NCBI RefSeq assembly: GCF_007858365.1
Contig: NZ_VFIO01000002.1
Span: forward strand, 310,001 to 374,000
Origin: Pseudomonas saxonica
GTDB taxonomy: Bacteria > Pseudomonadota > Gammaproteobacteria > Pseudomonadales > Pseudomonadaceae
Direction of reading: 5' to 3'
Length of the DNA: 64,000 nucleotides
Shown here: piece after piece, positions 37,249 to 46,262 of the stretch
How positions within the stretch are numbered: position 1 is the stretch's first letter
Layout: every line of letters begins with the position of its first letter
The notes under the pieces: generated by a model
Database searches by the model: none
The model's input: the letters and a program-made list of their open reading frames with translations, nothing else
Told to the model about the DNA's origin: nothing
Made by a program: the position numbers and the translations under genes

Positions 37249-38192
37249 CAATCAAATCCCCTCAAGGCCAGGCCGCAGGCAGTCAACAACATTGGGGCAT
37301 GACTGCACAAGGCTTGAGGGACAAGTGACGGATTAATGTCCATGTGCACAAACGGATTGGCCGGTTGAGTCGGCATACCCAGTTTCGCCTGGAGCCACTC
37401 ACTCAACCCAGGCTGGCCCGCAGCCGCACCGGCCAAAATGACCAACTCGGCCCTCGGGCTGGCAGCTACCTGTTCAAGGCCGTGCCTGATGTGCTGCAGG
37501 GCGGTGGTTTTGAAAGTGTCCTGATCCTGTTGGCCATCGCCGAAGTGAAGTTCAAGCGACTCCATCACCCTACCTTGGTGCAGAATGCTTAACCGCGTGG
37601 CAGGCGTGGCGAAATCGACCACGGCCACGGCACCTGACGAAGGCATCATGGCGTCAATTCCTCGCACTTGAGCATGGGACTGCACCTCAATAACTTTGGC
37701 CTTGAGCCCCGCATGGCTCAACACTGCTTGATACCAGTCCAATGTTTCCATGCGGCACGCCACCACAAGTACGCTCATCAGCTGCGGGTTCAAGGGTGAA
37801 ACGCCTTGAACCTCGAAATCCAGCGCGGCGCTCTCCAGCGCATAAGGCACGTGCTGTTCGGCCTCCAAGCGCACGCTAAGCTCGAGTTCATCACCAGCAA
37901 GGCCAGCATCCAGCTCCAGGTTTTTACAGATCAACTGGCCGTCGGCAACCGCCACCACCGCATCGCGAGCGAGCATTGCCTGCTCACCCAACACCCGAAG
38001 CAGCACCTGAGCGACACTTTTCGGATGAGCGCGGGTCTGATCCTCTGCCAACTGTCTGGGCAAGGGTTCAATGGCATAGCCATGAAGCGTGAATCTGGTG
38101 TTCAAACGGCTTAATTCGACAATATTGACAGCGTGGGCACTGATATCAATGCCGACACAACGGTGGCGGCGAGTGGTCAAAAATCCTGGCAC
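37248..38192 (-). CDS. pilM: type IV pilus actin-like protein PilM
   Basis: A 314-aa cytoplasmic actin-fold protein with V-G-I-D-I-S (phosphate-1 loop), A-V-V-D-F-A and I-L-A-G-A-A-A-G nucleotide-site motifs. It binds the PilN tail. It is somewhat shorter than P. aeruginosa PilM. The start is a GTG. It is the first gene of the pilMNOPQ operon and is divergent from the PBP1A gene across 203 bp. Confidence 0.93.
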   Translation of the reverse strand: MPGFLTTRRHRCVGIDISAHAVNIVELSRLNTRFTLHGYAIEPLPRQLAEDQTRAHPKSVAQVLLRVLGEQAMLARDAVVAVADGQLICKNLELDAGLAGDELELSVRLEAEQHVPYALESAALDFEVQGVSPLNPQLMSVLVVACRMETLDWYQAVLSHAGLKAKVIEVQSHAQVRGIDAMMPSSGAVAVVDFATPATRLSILHQGRVMESLELHFGDGQQDQDTFKTTALQHIRHGLEQVAASPRAELVILAGAAAGQPGLSEWLQAKLGMPTQPANPFVHMDINPSLVPQALCSHAPMLLTACGLALRGFD

Positions 38193-38298
38193 TGTTATTT
38201 TCCCTAATGCATTCCGTGACTTACGGAGGGTAAAAATTGAGATCCGTTCAAAACCCGTTCTGACATGCGGTCCATGACGCCTATGAGCGAAAAATGCT

Positions 38299-38304
38299 TA
38301 TAAT
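38299..38304 (+). promoter_or_regulatory. putative -10 box of the PBP1A gene
   Basis: A perfect TATAAT, 91 bp before the PBP1A start, in the pilM / PBP1A divergent region. No convincing -35 lies at the right distance. Confidence 0.4.
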
Positions 38305-38395
38305 GCCGGGCGTTTTTTTCCGCATTGTCGACCCGTCGCACCTGCGCACTGCCCTGACGTGCAAACCCATTTCTTAATCTGGAAATCCAAAAGCC

Positions 38396-40822
38396 TTGAT
38401 TCGTCTGCTGAAGTTTTTCGGGTGGTCTTTCGTTGCTGTGTTCTGCGGGCTGTTGCTCGTATTGAGCGGCGCGTTTCTCTATCTTAGTCCTGGCTTGCCG
38501 TCCGTAGAGTCGTTGAGAAGCATCCAGTTGCAGATTCCTTTGCGGGTCTACACCAGCGACGGCAAATTAATCGCAGAGTTTGGCGAAATGCGCCGCTCTC
38601 CCATCAAGTTCGCCGACATTCCGCCCAATTTCATCAATGCCCTGCTCTCGGCAGAAGATGACAATTTCGCCAATCACTACGGGGTCGACCCGAGCAGCCT
38701 GATGCGTGCCGCTACCCAACTGGTAAAAAGCGGACACATTCAATCAGGGGGCAGCACCATCACGATGCAGGTGGCGAAGAACTACTTCCTGTCGAGTGAG
38801 CGCAGCTTTTCCCGCAAAACCAATGAAATTCTGTTGGCCTTGGAAATTGAACGCGAACTGACCAAGGACGAAATCCTTGAGCTGTACGTGAACAAAATTT
38901 ACCTGGGCAACCGGGCTTACGGCATCGAAGCGGCCGCACAGGTTTACTACGGCAAGTCGATCCGCGACCTGAGCCTGGCGCAGATGGCCATGATTGCCGG
39001 CCTGCCCAAAGCACCGTCGCGCTTTAACCCACTGGCCAACCCGGTGCGCAGCAAAGAACGTCGCGACTGGATTCTGGGTCGCATGTACAAATTGGGCAAA
39101 ATCGATCAGGCCAGCTATGAAGCAGCTATCGCCGAGCCGGTCGACGCCAGTTATCACGTGCCAACCCCGGAAGTCAGCGCGCCGTACATCGCAGAAATGG
39201 CCCGCGCCGAGATGGTTGGCCGCTATGGCAGCGAGGCTTACACCGAAGGCTACCGTGTGACCACCACCGTGCCGAGCAACCTGCAAGAGCTGGCCAACAC
39301 CTCGGTTCACGAAGGGCTGATGACCTACGATCAGCGTCATGGCTACCGCGGCCCGGAATCCCGCTTCCCCGGTAAAACCCTGGCGGTGTGGACTCAAGAA
39401 CTCGCCAAGCAGCGCCCCATCAGCGGTCTGGAACCGGCCATCGTCACCCAGGTCGATAAAGACGGCCTGCACGTGCTGACCCGTAACGGCGAAGGCCGTG
39501 TGTCATGGAACACCATGAAATGGGCACGCAAGTTCCTCAACACCAACAGCATGGGCCCGATGCCCAAGCAGCCTTCCGATGTGGCACAAGTGGGCGATCT
39601 GATCCGCGTGCAACCGCAAGCCGATGGCAGCTTGAAATTCAGCCAGGTACCGAACGTACAAGGCGCGTTGGTCTCGCTTGATCCGAACAACGGTGCCATT
39701 CGTGCGCTGGTCGGTGGTTTCGCGTTTGAGCAAAGCAACTACAACCGGGCGATGCAGGCCAAGCGCCAACCCGGCTCAAGCTTCAAACCGTTTATCTACA
39801 GCGCAGCGCTGGACAACGGCTACACCGCCGCCACGCTGGTCAACGACGCCCCCATCGTGTTTGTCGACGAATACCTCGACAAGGTCTGGCGCCCGAAGAA
39901 CGACACCAACACCTTCCTGGGCCCTATCCGTGTGCGCGAGGCGTTGTACAAGTCGCGTAACCTGGTGTCGATCCGCTTGCTACAGAGCCTGGGCGTCGAC
40001 CGCACCATCGACTACATCAGCAAGTTCGGTTTCAACAAACAGGACTTGCCGCGCAACCTGTCGCTGGCGCTGGGTACAGCTACCCTGACGCCGATGGAAA
40101 TCGCCACCGGCTGGAGCACCTTCGCCAACGGCGGGTACAAAATCACACCGTACCTTGTGGACAAGATCGAAAGCCGCAACGGTGAGACGCTGTTTGTCGC
40201 CAACCCGCCCAGCGTGCCTAAACATGACAGCAAAGATGTGCCGCCAGAAGCCGCAGCGCTGACCATCGACACCATCAACGCTGCACCGGGCTTGCCGACC
40301 ACCGAGACCCAGGCCGTTGCCGAACGCATCGTTGACGGGCGTACCACGTACATCCTGACCAGCATGCTGCAAGACGTCATCAAGCTGGGCACCGGTCGCC
40401 GCGCATTGGCCCTTGGCCGCACGGACCTGGCGGGTAAAACCGGTACCACCAACGAATCCAAGGACGCCTGGTTCTCCGGCTACAACGCCGACTACGTGAC
40501 CACCGTATGGACCGGTTTCGACCAGCCTGAAAGCCTGGGCCGCCGCGAATATGGCGGTACGGTCGCCCTGCCGATCTGGATGACCTACATGGGGGGCGCC
40601 CTCAAAGACAAGCCGGCGCACACCCAAGCTGAGCCTGAAGGCATCCTCAGCCTGCGCATTGACCCAACCAGCGGCCGTATCGCCTCACCGGGTACACCGG
40701 GCGCCTACTTTGAGTTGTTCAAAAGCGAAGACACGCCGCCGACCAATAGCGAACTGGGCAATAACCCGGCACCGGGCAGCCCGCTGCCCGCTGATGACGG
40801 GGCACCTATCGACCTCTTTTGA
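38396..40822 (+). CDS. mrcA: penicillin-binding protein 1A (bifunctional)
   Basis: An 808-aa inner-membrane peptidoglycan synthase. It has an N-terminal anchor (about residues 9-30), a GT51 glycosyltransferase domain with catalytic Glu87 (S-A-E-D-D-N-F), an OB-fold insertion (about 300-420) and a transpeptidase domain with S-x-x-K at 461-464 and K-T-G-T-T at 681-685. The start is TTG (M-I-R-L-L-K-F), as the conserved family N-terminus begins here and no ATG is near. It is divergent from pilM, the usual Pseudomonas arrangement (ponA). Confidence 0.95.
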   Translation: MIRLLKFFGWSFVAVFCGLLLVLSGAFLYLSPGLPSVESLRSIQLQIPLRVYTSDGKLIAEFGEMRRSPIKFADIPPNFINALLSAEDDNFANHYGVDPSSLMRAATQLVKSGHIQSGGSTITMQVAKNYFLSSERSFSRKTNEILLALEIERELTKDEILELYVNKIYLGNRAYGIEAAAQVYYGKSIRDLSLAQMAMIAGLPKAPSRFNPLANPVRSKERRDWILGRMYKLGKIDQASYEAAIAEPVDASYHVPTPEVSAPYIAEMARAEMVGRYGSEAYTEGYRVTTTVPSNLQELANTSVHEGLMTYDQRHGYRGPESRFPGKTLAVWTQELAKQRPISGLEPAIVTQVDKDGLHVLTRNGEGRVSWNTMKWARKFLNTNSMGPMPKQPSDVAQVGDLIRVQPQADGSLKFSQVPNVQGALVSLDPNNGAIRALVGGFAFEQSNYNRAMQAKRQPGSSFKPFIYSAALDNGYTAATLVNDAPIVFVDEYLDKVWRPKNDTNTFLGPIRVREALYKSRNLVSIRLLQSLGVDRTIDYISKFGFNKQDLPRNLSLALGTATLTPMEIATGWSTFANGGYKITPYLVDKIESRNGETLFVANPPSVPKHDSKDVPPEAAALTIDTINAAPGLPTTETQAVAERIVDGRTTYILTSMLQDVIKLGTGRRALALGRTDLAGKTGTTNESKDAWFSGYNADYVTTVWTGFDQPESLGRREYGGTVALPIWMTYMGGALKDKPAHTQAEPEGILSLRIDPTSGRIASPGTPGAYFELFKSEDTPPTNSELGNNPAPGSPLPADDGAPIDLF

Positions 40823-40870
40823 CCCTCAGAGCGGCAAGTTGCACGTTGAAGCGCGTGCGGCTTGCCCCGC

Positions 40871-43051
40871 TTAAAGATCGAGAATATCGCCGTAATACGG
40901 CCCGGTATTGCGGGCAAACCCCATCGACATATCAAACTCGGCCATCGACATGCCCAAGGGGGCCATGGCCAGTTGCACCGTGCGAGTGTTGTCGGCGTGA
41001 CTCAGCCAACGCTTGAGTGCTTGCGCCAGACGCTCTGGGTGCGCCGCGTGGGTGCCGTATACGTCTTGAGCCGAGACCACGCTGTAGGTCAACGAAGACA
41101 GGCGCTTGGCGGTCATTTGTATTTTTGACAGCTCCCGAGTCATGGCTTGAACGGTGGCCCGGGTGATCCGCGGAAAGGGGTCATTGGCCTCTTTGAGATG
41201 GCCGACCCGCTGTTTAAGTTGCTCCTCGACGCGTGACAGCATCAACCTCACCCACTCCACCTCACGATTGGTCACCCGTGGCCGAGCGCCCTCTTGTGCT
41301 TCTTGCCAGCGGCGTAGCGTGGCCCAGCAATTAGGCACGTAGCTGCTCACCATCGAATGATCACCTGCATCCAGCAACTGGCGCCCCAAACCATCGCGAA
41401 CAGGCAGCCCTTCATACTGATCAAGAGCCATTGAACAGGCGGCGTGCTCGGCCAATGTGTCGCAGCCAGGCACCCAGAGAATGTGGGAAACCTCATTTCC
41501 GCCAAAATTCACCCGCATGAAATGCTGCACCTGCCCGTGGTGGGCGTAGGGATCGGCGTCCATATTGATCATGCCGGCGACATACGCAATGAACTCCGCG
41601 GGCACATTCTTAAAGCGAATCGCAGCCCCGTAATCAAATTCTGAAGGCTTAAACTTCATCCACGGCGCGGGCACACTGGGCACCGGGTCGTTGTGATTGA
41701 CCATACGGTGATGGACGAGAGGTTTGGCGGCTTCGACAAAGGTTGAATCCCCCGCGCGGGGGGCGCCGTAGGTGTAGAGGAGGATGTCGTAGCGTTCAGG
41801 CTTGCGACGCAGCATTTCAGAAAGAATCAGGGCAATAGCACCGCCGAGGCTATGGCCGCAGATCATCAGCTTTTGACCCTTATAGAATTTTTCGAGGTAC
41901 TTGACTGCAAATTTCTTGGCAACTTGTGCTGCCTCGTAAAACCCGCGATGAACCGTACCTACTCCCTCCTCAAAGGGAACTTGAAACGCATCAAGATCTC
42001 GAAGCCCATCACGCCACATCTCACTGGTACCCCGTATCACGATCAAGATAATTTCATCGCTATGCGTCGCAAACGCTTGAGTATCGGTGTCGACGATATC
42101 GCCGCGATCATCGAGAAAATGGATTTTGATGGGACTATCCTGATCGGGCCCTAGTTGTGGGTTATTTTTGGGGTACAACGCAGGATCAAAAGGCACGACT
42201 TCAAAACGCCTGGAATAGGCCACGTCCTCAAACAACGGGTAATAGGCCTGAGTTTGGCCAGCATCGACTTTCCATATTTCCTTGAATTTGGCGAGCGAAT
42301 CGGCAAACCAGTTGCCCGAACTCGGCTCTTCGGCAAAAGTGACAACCGGTGCCCGTATGGGATGTTTGTCAGGGGCCTGCCCAAACGGGCAATAACTCAG
42401 CGTCGACATCAACGCCAACTGGTACAGGTTTAGCGCACAGAACTGCGGCTCTGTCGAAAGCATCGGGCGCAACGCCCGCAGTGGCCGAACTTGTAGAACC
42501 GTGTGCCGATTACCCGCGATGCAAACGCCTCGCAGGCCGTGCTCCCCCATTAACCGACGGGCACCCGTACTGGGCGGGTAATGACGCTCAACCTCAGGGG
42601 GCAAATGTGACACATGCTCGACCAAGTCGCGGACTTCGACTTGGCAAAAGTCGGCGTCTGAAAACCGAGATGTGGGCAGTTCCCGGGGGCGACTGCCATC
42701 TTCATTGGCGTAACGGGTTTGTTCTGCTCTGACTTGAAGTGCTGTTATTTTTAACGGGTAATGGTCACGTTTTATCAACGTATCGTAAAAATCATCCACA
42801 CCCTGATAGAGCGATCCCATCGTCAATGCAAGAGGCCCGGCAAAATGGTTGGTTACTGTGCCCGTTGCCGTGTCACTCAAAAATCCAGTGTATTTGAACC
42901 CTTCACAATCTGTAACTTCAAAAGACAACCCCGCATAGGAATCGCCTGCACCAAACTCATCCAACAACTGAAAGGTAGATTGCTCGTTTTGAACAGGGCA
43001 TGAAAACATTCTATGTTTCAAATCAATGCCTACCGCATTAACGATACTCAT
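40871..43051 (-). CDS. class-3 lipase-domain T6SS effector (Tle2-like)
   Basis: A 726-aa protein with a central lipase class-3 domain: I-V-I-R-G-T (338-342), the nucleophile elbow G-H-S-L-G-G (399-404, Ser401), Y-G-A-P-R-A-G and N-H-N-D-P-V-P with the likely catalytic Asp455. There is no signal peptide, which fits delivery on a VgrG spike. The roughly 330-residue N-terminal part is unknown. It lies at the end of a vgrG / DUF4123 / three immunity-like gene series on the same strand, as in T6SS phospholipase modules, and would attack membrane lipids of competitors. GAGG lies 8 nt before the ATG. Confidence 0.85.
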   Translation of the reverse strand: MSIVNAVGIDLKHRMFSCPVQNEQSTFQLLDEFGAGDSYAGLSFEVTDCEGFKYTGFLSDTATGTVTNHFAGPLALTMGSLYQGVDDFYDTLIKRDHYPLKITALQVRAEQTRYANEDGSRPRELPTSRFSDADFCQVEVRDLVEHVSHLPPEVERHYPPSTGARRLMGEHGLRGVCIAGNRHTVLQVRPLRALRPMLSTEPQFCALNLYQLALMSTLSYCPFGQAPDKHPIRAPVVTFAEEPSSGNWFADSLAKFKEIWKVDAGQTQAYYPLFEDVAYSRRFEVVPFDPALYPKNNPQLGPDQDSPIKIHFLDDRGDIVDTDTQAFATHSDEIILIVIRGTSEMWRDGLRDLDAFQVPFEEGVGTVHRGFYEAAQVAKKFAVKYLEKFYKGQKLMICGHSLGGAIALILSEMLRRKPERYDILLYTYGAPRAGDSTFVEAAKPLVHHRMVNHNDPVPSVPAPWMKFKPSEFDYGAAIRFKNVPAEFIAYVAGMINMDADPYAHHGQVQHFMRVNFGGNEVSHILWVPGCDTLAEHAACSMALDQYEGLPVRDGLGRQLLDAGDHSMVSSYVPNCWATLRRWQEAQEGARPRVTNREVEWVRLMLSRVEEQLKQRVGHLKEANDPFPRITRATVQAMTRELSKIQMTAKRLSSLTYSVVSAQDVYGTHAAHPERLAQALKRWLSHADNTRTVQLAMAPLGMSMAEFDMSMGFARNTGPYYGDILDL

Positions 43052-43061
43052 AAAGATAGCC

Positions 43062-43844
43062 TCACTCAGTACATCCCGGATAGATAGTGCACTGTTTGCC
43101 GTCAGCCATTATGAAATGACTAAAATCCTGTGTGTTACCACGACAAAATGCGTATTGATCTTCAAACCCTTTTCCCATGCAACGCTTCCAACCATTAGGA
43201 AACTCAACCCATTTATCCCCCATATAGGGGCGCTCTTTTTTGGCCAGATCAAGTTTTAACCTCACCGTCTTTCCCGGTAATTGATCAGGTAAATACCCCG
43301 CCACCGGCCTACCACGCGTTGCAGGACGTCCGACATTGACATCCTTGCAGTCGAGCAATTTTCGGAGCACCCGTGTCTTTCCGGAGGTTCTAAAACTCCA
43401 TGAACACTCACCAAAAAATACACTTTCTCCTGCCTTATCAAATTTCTCAATATCTACTTCGTCCAGGCCTTCCTTAATAACGACTTGTGCGGTGGTCGTA
43501 CCAAAATCTCGCCATGTATTGCCGTATACCGCATAGATATCCAACCTGATGTTATATACCACTAGAGGGCAGCCTTTACGGGTTCGACGAATTTCTATAA
43601 CCGCGTCTGGCTCATAATACTTCCACCACCGGTAGTTGAATGTGGGCGCTAAATTATCCTTCGTTGCCACCTCGCACGTCTCACCCGGCGCTGGTACGTA
43701 ATACACCGCCGCCGAATATTTAAACCCCGGCGGCATATCGACCGTGAAGGTAAAGGTGTTGGGCTCCTTGAAATACCAATAGGCACTGAAAAGCCCAATC
43801 AAAACAACGAACACACTGAGTGCGATAATTTTATACTTGGCCAC
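43062..43844 (-). CDS. tandem immunity-like protein, copy 3 (next to the lipase)
   Basis: 260 aa from a GTG at 43844 with GGAG 8 nt upstream; longer readings overlap the neighbour's 3' end and are not used. One N-terminal membrane anchor (I-I-A-L-S-V-F-V-V-L-I-G-L-F-S) is followed by a roughly 230-residue extracytoplasmic domain with six to eight conserved Cys (C-E-V-A-T, G-C-P-L, G-E-C-S-W, L-D-C-K-D, R-C-M-G, F-C-R-G, Q-C-T-I-Y-P-G-C). It is closely similar to the two upstream copies. Position in a VgrG-lipase cassette and periplasmic topology suggest immunity to the lipase effector. I do not recognise the family. Confidence 0.75.
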   Translation of the reverse strand: MAKYKIIALSVFVVLIGLFSAYWYFKEPNTFTFTVDMPPGFKYSAAVYYVPAPGETCEVATKDNLAPTFNYRWWKYYEPDAVIEIRRTRKGCPLVVYNIRLDIYAVYGNTWRDFGTTTAQVVIKEGLDEVDIEKFDKAGESVFFGECSWSFRTSGKTRVLRKLLDCKDVNVGRPATRGRPVAGYLPDQLPGKTVRLKLDLAKKERPYMGDKWVEFPNGWKRCMGKGFEDQYAFCRGNTQDFSHFIMADGKQCTIYPGCTE

Positions 43845-43849
43845 GGCAC

Positions 43850-44632
43850 TCACTCCGTACATCCCGGATAAATAGTGCACTGTTTACCATCAGGCATTAT
43901 GAAATGACTAAAATCTTCTTGATTGCCATTACAAAATGCGTATTGATCTTCAAATCCATTACCCATGCAGCGCTTCCAACCGTTAGGAAACTCAACCCAT
44001 GTATCACCTATTGAGGGACGCTCTTTATTGGCCAAATCAAGTTTCAACCGCACCGTCTTTCCCGGTAATTGAGCTGGTAAATACCCAGCCACCGGCCTAC
44101 CACGCGTTGCAGGACGTCCGACATTGACATCCTTGCAGTCGAGTAATTTTCGGAGCACGCGGGTTTTTCCGGAGGTTCTAAATCTCCAATCACACTCCCC
44201 AAAAAAAGTACTTTCTCCGGCATCACTGAAACTTTCTATATCAATTTTATCCAATCCTTCCTTGATAACGACCTGTGCAGTAGTCGAGCCGAAATCTGCC
44301 CATGTAGGCCCATAAACCGCATAAATCTCCAACTTGATGTTGTACACCACCAACGGGCAGCCTTTACGGGTTCGACGAATTTCTATAACCGCGTCTGGCT
44401 CATATGACTTCCACCACCTGTAGTTGAATGTCGGCGCTAAATTATCCTTCGTTGCCACCTCGCACGTCTCACCCGGCGCAGGCACGTAATACACCGCAGC
44501 TGAATATTTAAACCCCGGAGGCATATCAACCGTAAAGGTAAAGGTGTTGGGATCTTTGAAATACAAATAGGCGCCGTAAACGCCAATCAAAACAACGAAA
44601 ATACTGAGTGCGATAAATTTATACTTGGCCAC
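43850..44632 (-). CDS. tandem immunity-like protein, copy 2
   Basis: 260 aa from a GTG at 44632 with the same GGAG-8nt-GTG junction as copy 3. It has the same anchor-plus-Cys-rich layout. Its middle (Y-G-P-T-W-A-D-F-G-S-T and E-S-F-S-D-A-G-E-S-T-F-F) matches copy 1, while the next block (N-V-G-R-P-A-T-R-G-R-P-V-A-G-Y-L-P) matches copy 3, and the C-terminus (C-N-G-N-Q-E-D-F) is its own. The mosaic suggests recombination between copies. Confidence 0.75.
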   Translation of the reverse strand: MAKYKFIALSIFVVLIGVYGAYLYFKDPNTFTFTVDMPPGFKYSAAVYYVPAPGETCEVATKDNLAPTFNYRWWKSYEPDAVIEIRRTRKGCPLVVYNIKLEIYAVYGPTWADFGSTTAQVVIKEGLDKIDIESFSDAGESTFFGECDWRFRTSGKTRVLRKLLDCKDVNVGRPATRGRPVAGYLPAQLPGKTVRLKLDLANKERPSIGDTWVEFPNGWKRCMGNGFEDQYAFCNGNQEDFSHFIMPDGKQCTIYPGCTE

Positions 44633-44637
44633 GGCAC

Positions 44638-45411
44638 TCACTCCGTACAACCCGGATAGATAGTGCACTGTTTGCCGTCAGCCATTATGAAATGACTGAA
44701 ATCCTGTGTGTTACCACGACAAAATGCGTATTGATCTTCAAACCCTTTTCCCATGCAACGCTTCCAACCATTAGGAAACTCAACCCATGTATCCCCCATA
44801 GAGGGACGCTCTTTATTGGACAATTTGAGTTTTAACCGCACCGTCTTTCCTGGTAATTGATCTGGTAAGTACCCAGCCACTGGCCCACCAAGCGTCGAAG
44901 AGCGTCCGACATTGACATCTTTACAGTCGAGCGATTTCCGTAGCACGCGGGTTTTTCCGGAGGTTCGAAATTTCCAATCACACTCCCCAAAAAAAGTACT
45001 TTCTCCGGCATCACTGAAACTTTCTATATCAATTTCATCCAATCCTTCCTTGATAACGACCTGTGCAGTAGTCGAGCCGAAATCTGCCCATGTAGGCCCA
45101 TAAACCGCATAAATCTCCAACTTGATGTTGTACACCACCAACGGGCAGCCTTTACGGGTTCGACGAATCTCTATAACCGCGTCTGGCTCATAAGACTTCC
45201 ACCACCTGTAGTTGAATGTGGGCGCTAAATTATCCTTCGTTGCCACCTCGCACGTCTCACCCGGCGCAGGCACGTAATACACCGCCGCCGAATATTTAAA
45301 TCCCGGCGGCATATCGACGGTGAAGGTAAAGGTGTTGGGCTCTTTAAAGTACCCATAGGCTGCCGCCCCAATACCTGCTATCCCTGCACAAGCCACTAAC
45401 CAGCGCTTCAT
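44638..45411 (-). CDS. tandem immunity-like protein, copy 1 (next to the DUF4123 gene)
   Basis: 257 aa starting M-K-R-W-L-V-A-C-A-G-I-A at 45411 (ATGA overlap with the DUF4123 gene). The anchor differs from copies 2 and 3 but the domain after K-E-P-N-T-F-T-F-T-V-D is nearly the same. Its C-terminus (C-R-G-N-T-Q-D-F-S-H-F-I-M-A-D) is identical to copy 3. L-V-A-C resembles a lipobox but the stretch before it is too short for a lipoprotein signal, so a membrane anchor is more likely. Confidence 0.75.
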   Translation of the reverse strand: MKRWLVACAGIAGIGAAAYGYFKEPNTFTFTVDMPPGFKYSAAVYYVPAPGETCEVATKDNLAPTFNYRWWKSYEPDAVIEIRRTRKGCPLVVYNIKLEIYAVYGPTWADFGSTTAQVVIKEGLDEIDIESFSDAGESTFFGECDWKFRTSGKTRVLRKSLDCKDVNVGRSSTLGGPVAGYLPDQLPGKTVRLKLKLSNKERPSMGDTWVEFPNGWKRCMGKGFEDQYAFCRGNTQDFSHFIMADGKQCTIYPGCTE

Positions 45412-46262
45412 GCTGCGCCTTTGCCTTGTAATAACTTCGCGTCCTGGTACACCCGTTCAAAGTGCTCACTGGGTTCTTCATAAGGACGCGGATGCCATTG
45501 CACGGGCATTTCGAATTCAGGGGTGCTCAAGCTGCTGGCCAATAACAATTCCAGTTGGCGGGGCGCATGCCATCCCCAGCCTTCGGCCTTTTCCCGCTGC
45601 TGGCGTAGCCAGGCGAAAGGGTCCCGATGCTCGGCCAATTGCAGGTAGGCAACCTGATGATGGGCCAGCAAAAAACGATGGGCGTTGGTTTCTCGTATGC
45701 GCGCCCGTTGCTCGGGCGGCAAAGGCACTTGTAACCATTGCGGTTGCTCAGGCAAAGGGTGCTGACCCGGGGTCGGGTTATCGGCGCTGAGCCAGTGTTC
45801 ACCCTGCCAGTAACACAGGCTAATGGCTGGCCCCATATACGCCGGTAGCGCCTCTGGCGACAAAAACGGCAGTGCCCTGCCCAGTACCCGGTTGTCGTGA
45901 AAGCGATAGATGCCTTGATCAGGCCGCTGCCCCACCAGGATGCGCTCGCGCCAATGCTGTACCAGTGCGGCAAAATCCTGCGCGGCAATGCTCACCAGCC
46001 AGCCCCAGTGACGTTCAGGGCTGTTTAACAGTTCGGTGAGGGGTTGTGTGTCGCCACTGTCGAGCACAATCAGAAAAGGCCCGATGCTGGCCAGTTCAGC
46101 GATAGGCGTCTGGCTATAGAGGCTGCTGTACCGGTCATGGGCGCGGCCATTCAAGAGCGCCTTAAGCACCGGTTTCTGATCGAACGTGTCCAGCATCAAG
46201 CACAGTTCATGACCCCGCTTACGCTGTACTTCTATCCATTGAACGGGGGACGGCAATTTCAT
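45408..46262 (-). CDS. DUF4123-domain T6SS adaptor (Tap/TEC type)
   Basis: A 284-aa cytoplasmic protein whose N-terminal 150 residues follow the DUF4123 pattern (L-C-L-M-L-D-T-F-D, Y-S-S-L-Y, G-P-F-L-I-V-L-D-S-G-D, H-W-G-W-L-V-S and Y-R-F-H-D-N-R-V-L). DUF4123 proteins load a specific effector onto its VgrG and are not exported. It overlaps vgrG and immunity copy 1 by 4 bp each. It should serve the lipase effector encoded downstream. Confidence 0.85.
   Translation of the reverse strand: MKLPSPVQWIEVQRKRGHELCLMLDTFDQKPVLKALLNGRAHDRYSSLYSQTPIAELASIGPFLIVLDSGDTQPLTELLNSPERHWGWLVSIAAQDFAALVQHWRERILVGQRPDQGIYRFHDNRVLGRALPFLSPEALPAYMGPAISLCYWQGEHWLSADNPTPGQHPLPEQPQWLQVPLPPEQRARIRETNAHRFLLAHHQVAYLQLAEHRDPFAWLRQQREKAEGWGWHAPRQLELLLASSLSTPEFEMPVQWHPRPYEEPSEHFERVYQDAKLLQGKGAA

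Noticed and set aside
38257-38264. TTCTGACA as -35 partner of the TATAAT before PBP1A
   Set aside because: The spacing to the -10 is about 35 bp, far too long for a sigma-70 promoter.
44638-45411. Lipobox-like L-V-A-C at the start of immunity copy 1
   Set aside because: Only four residues follow the charged start before the Cys, too short for a lipoprotein signal.
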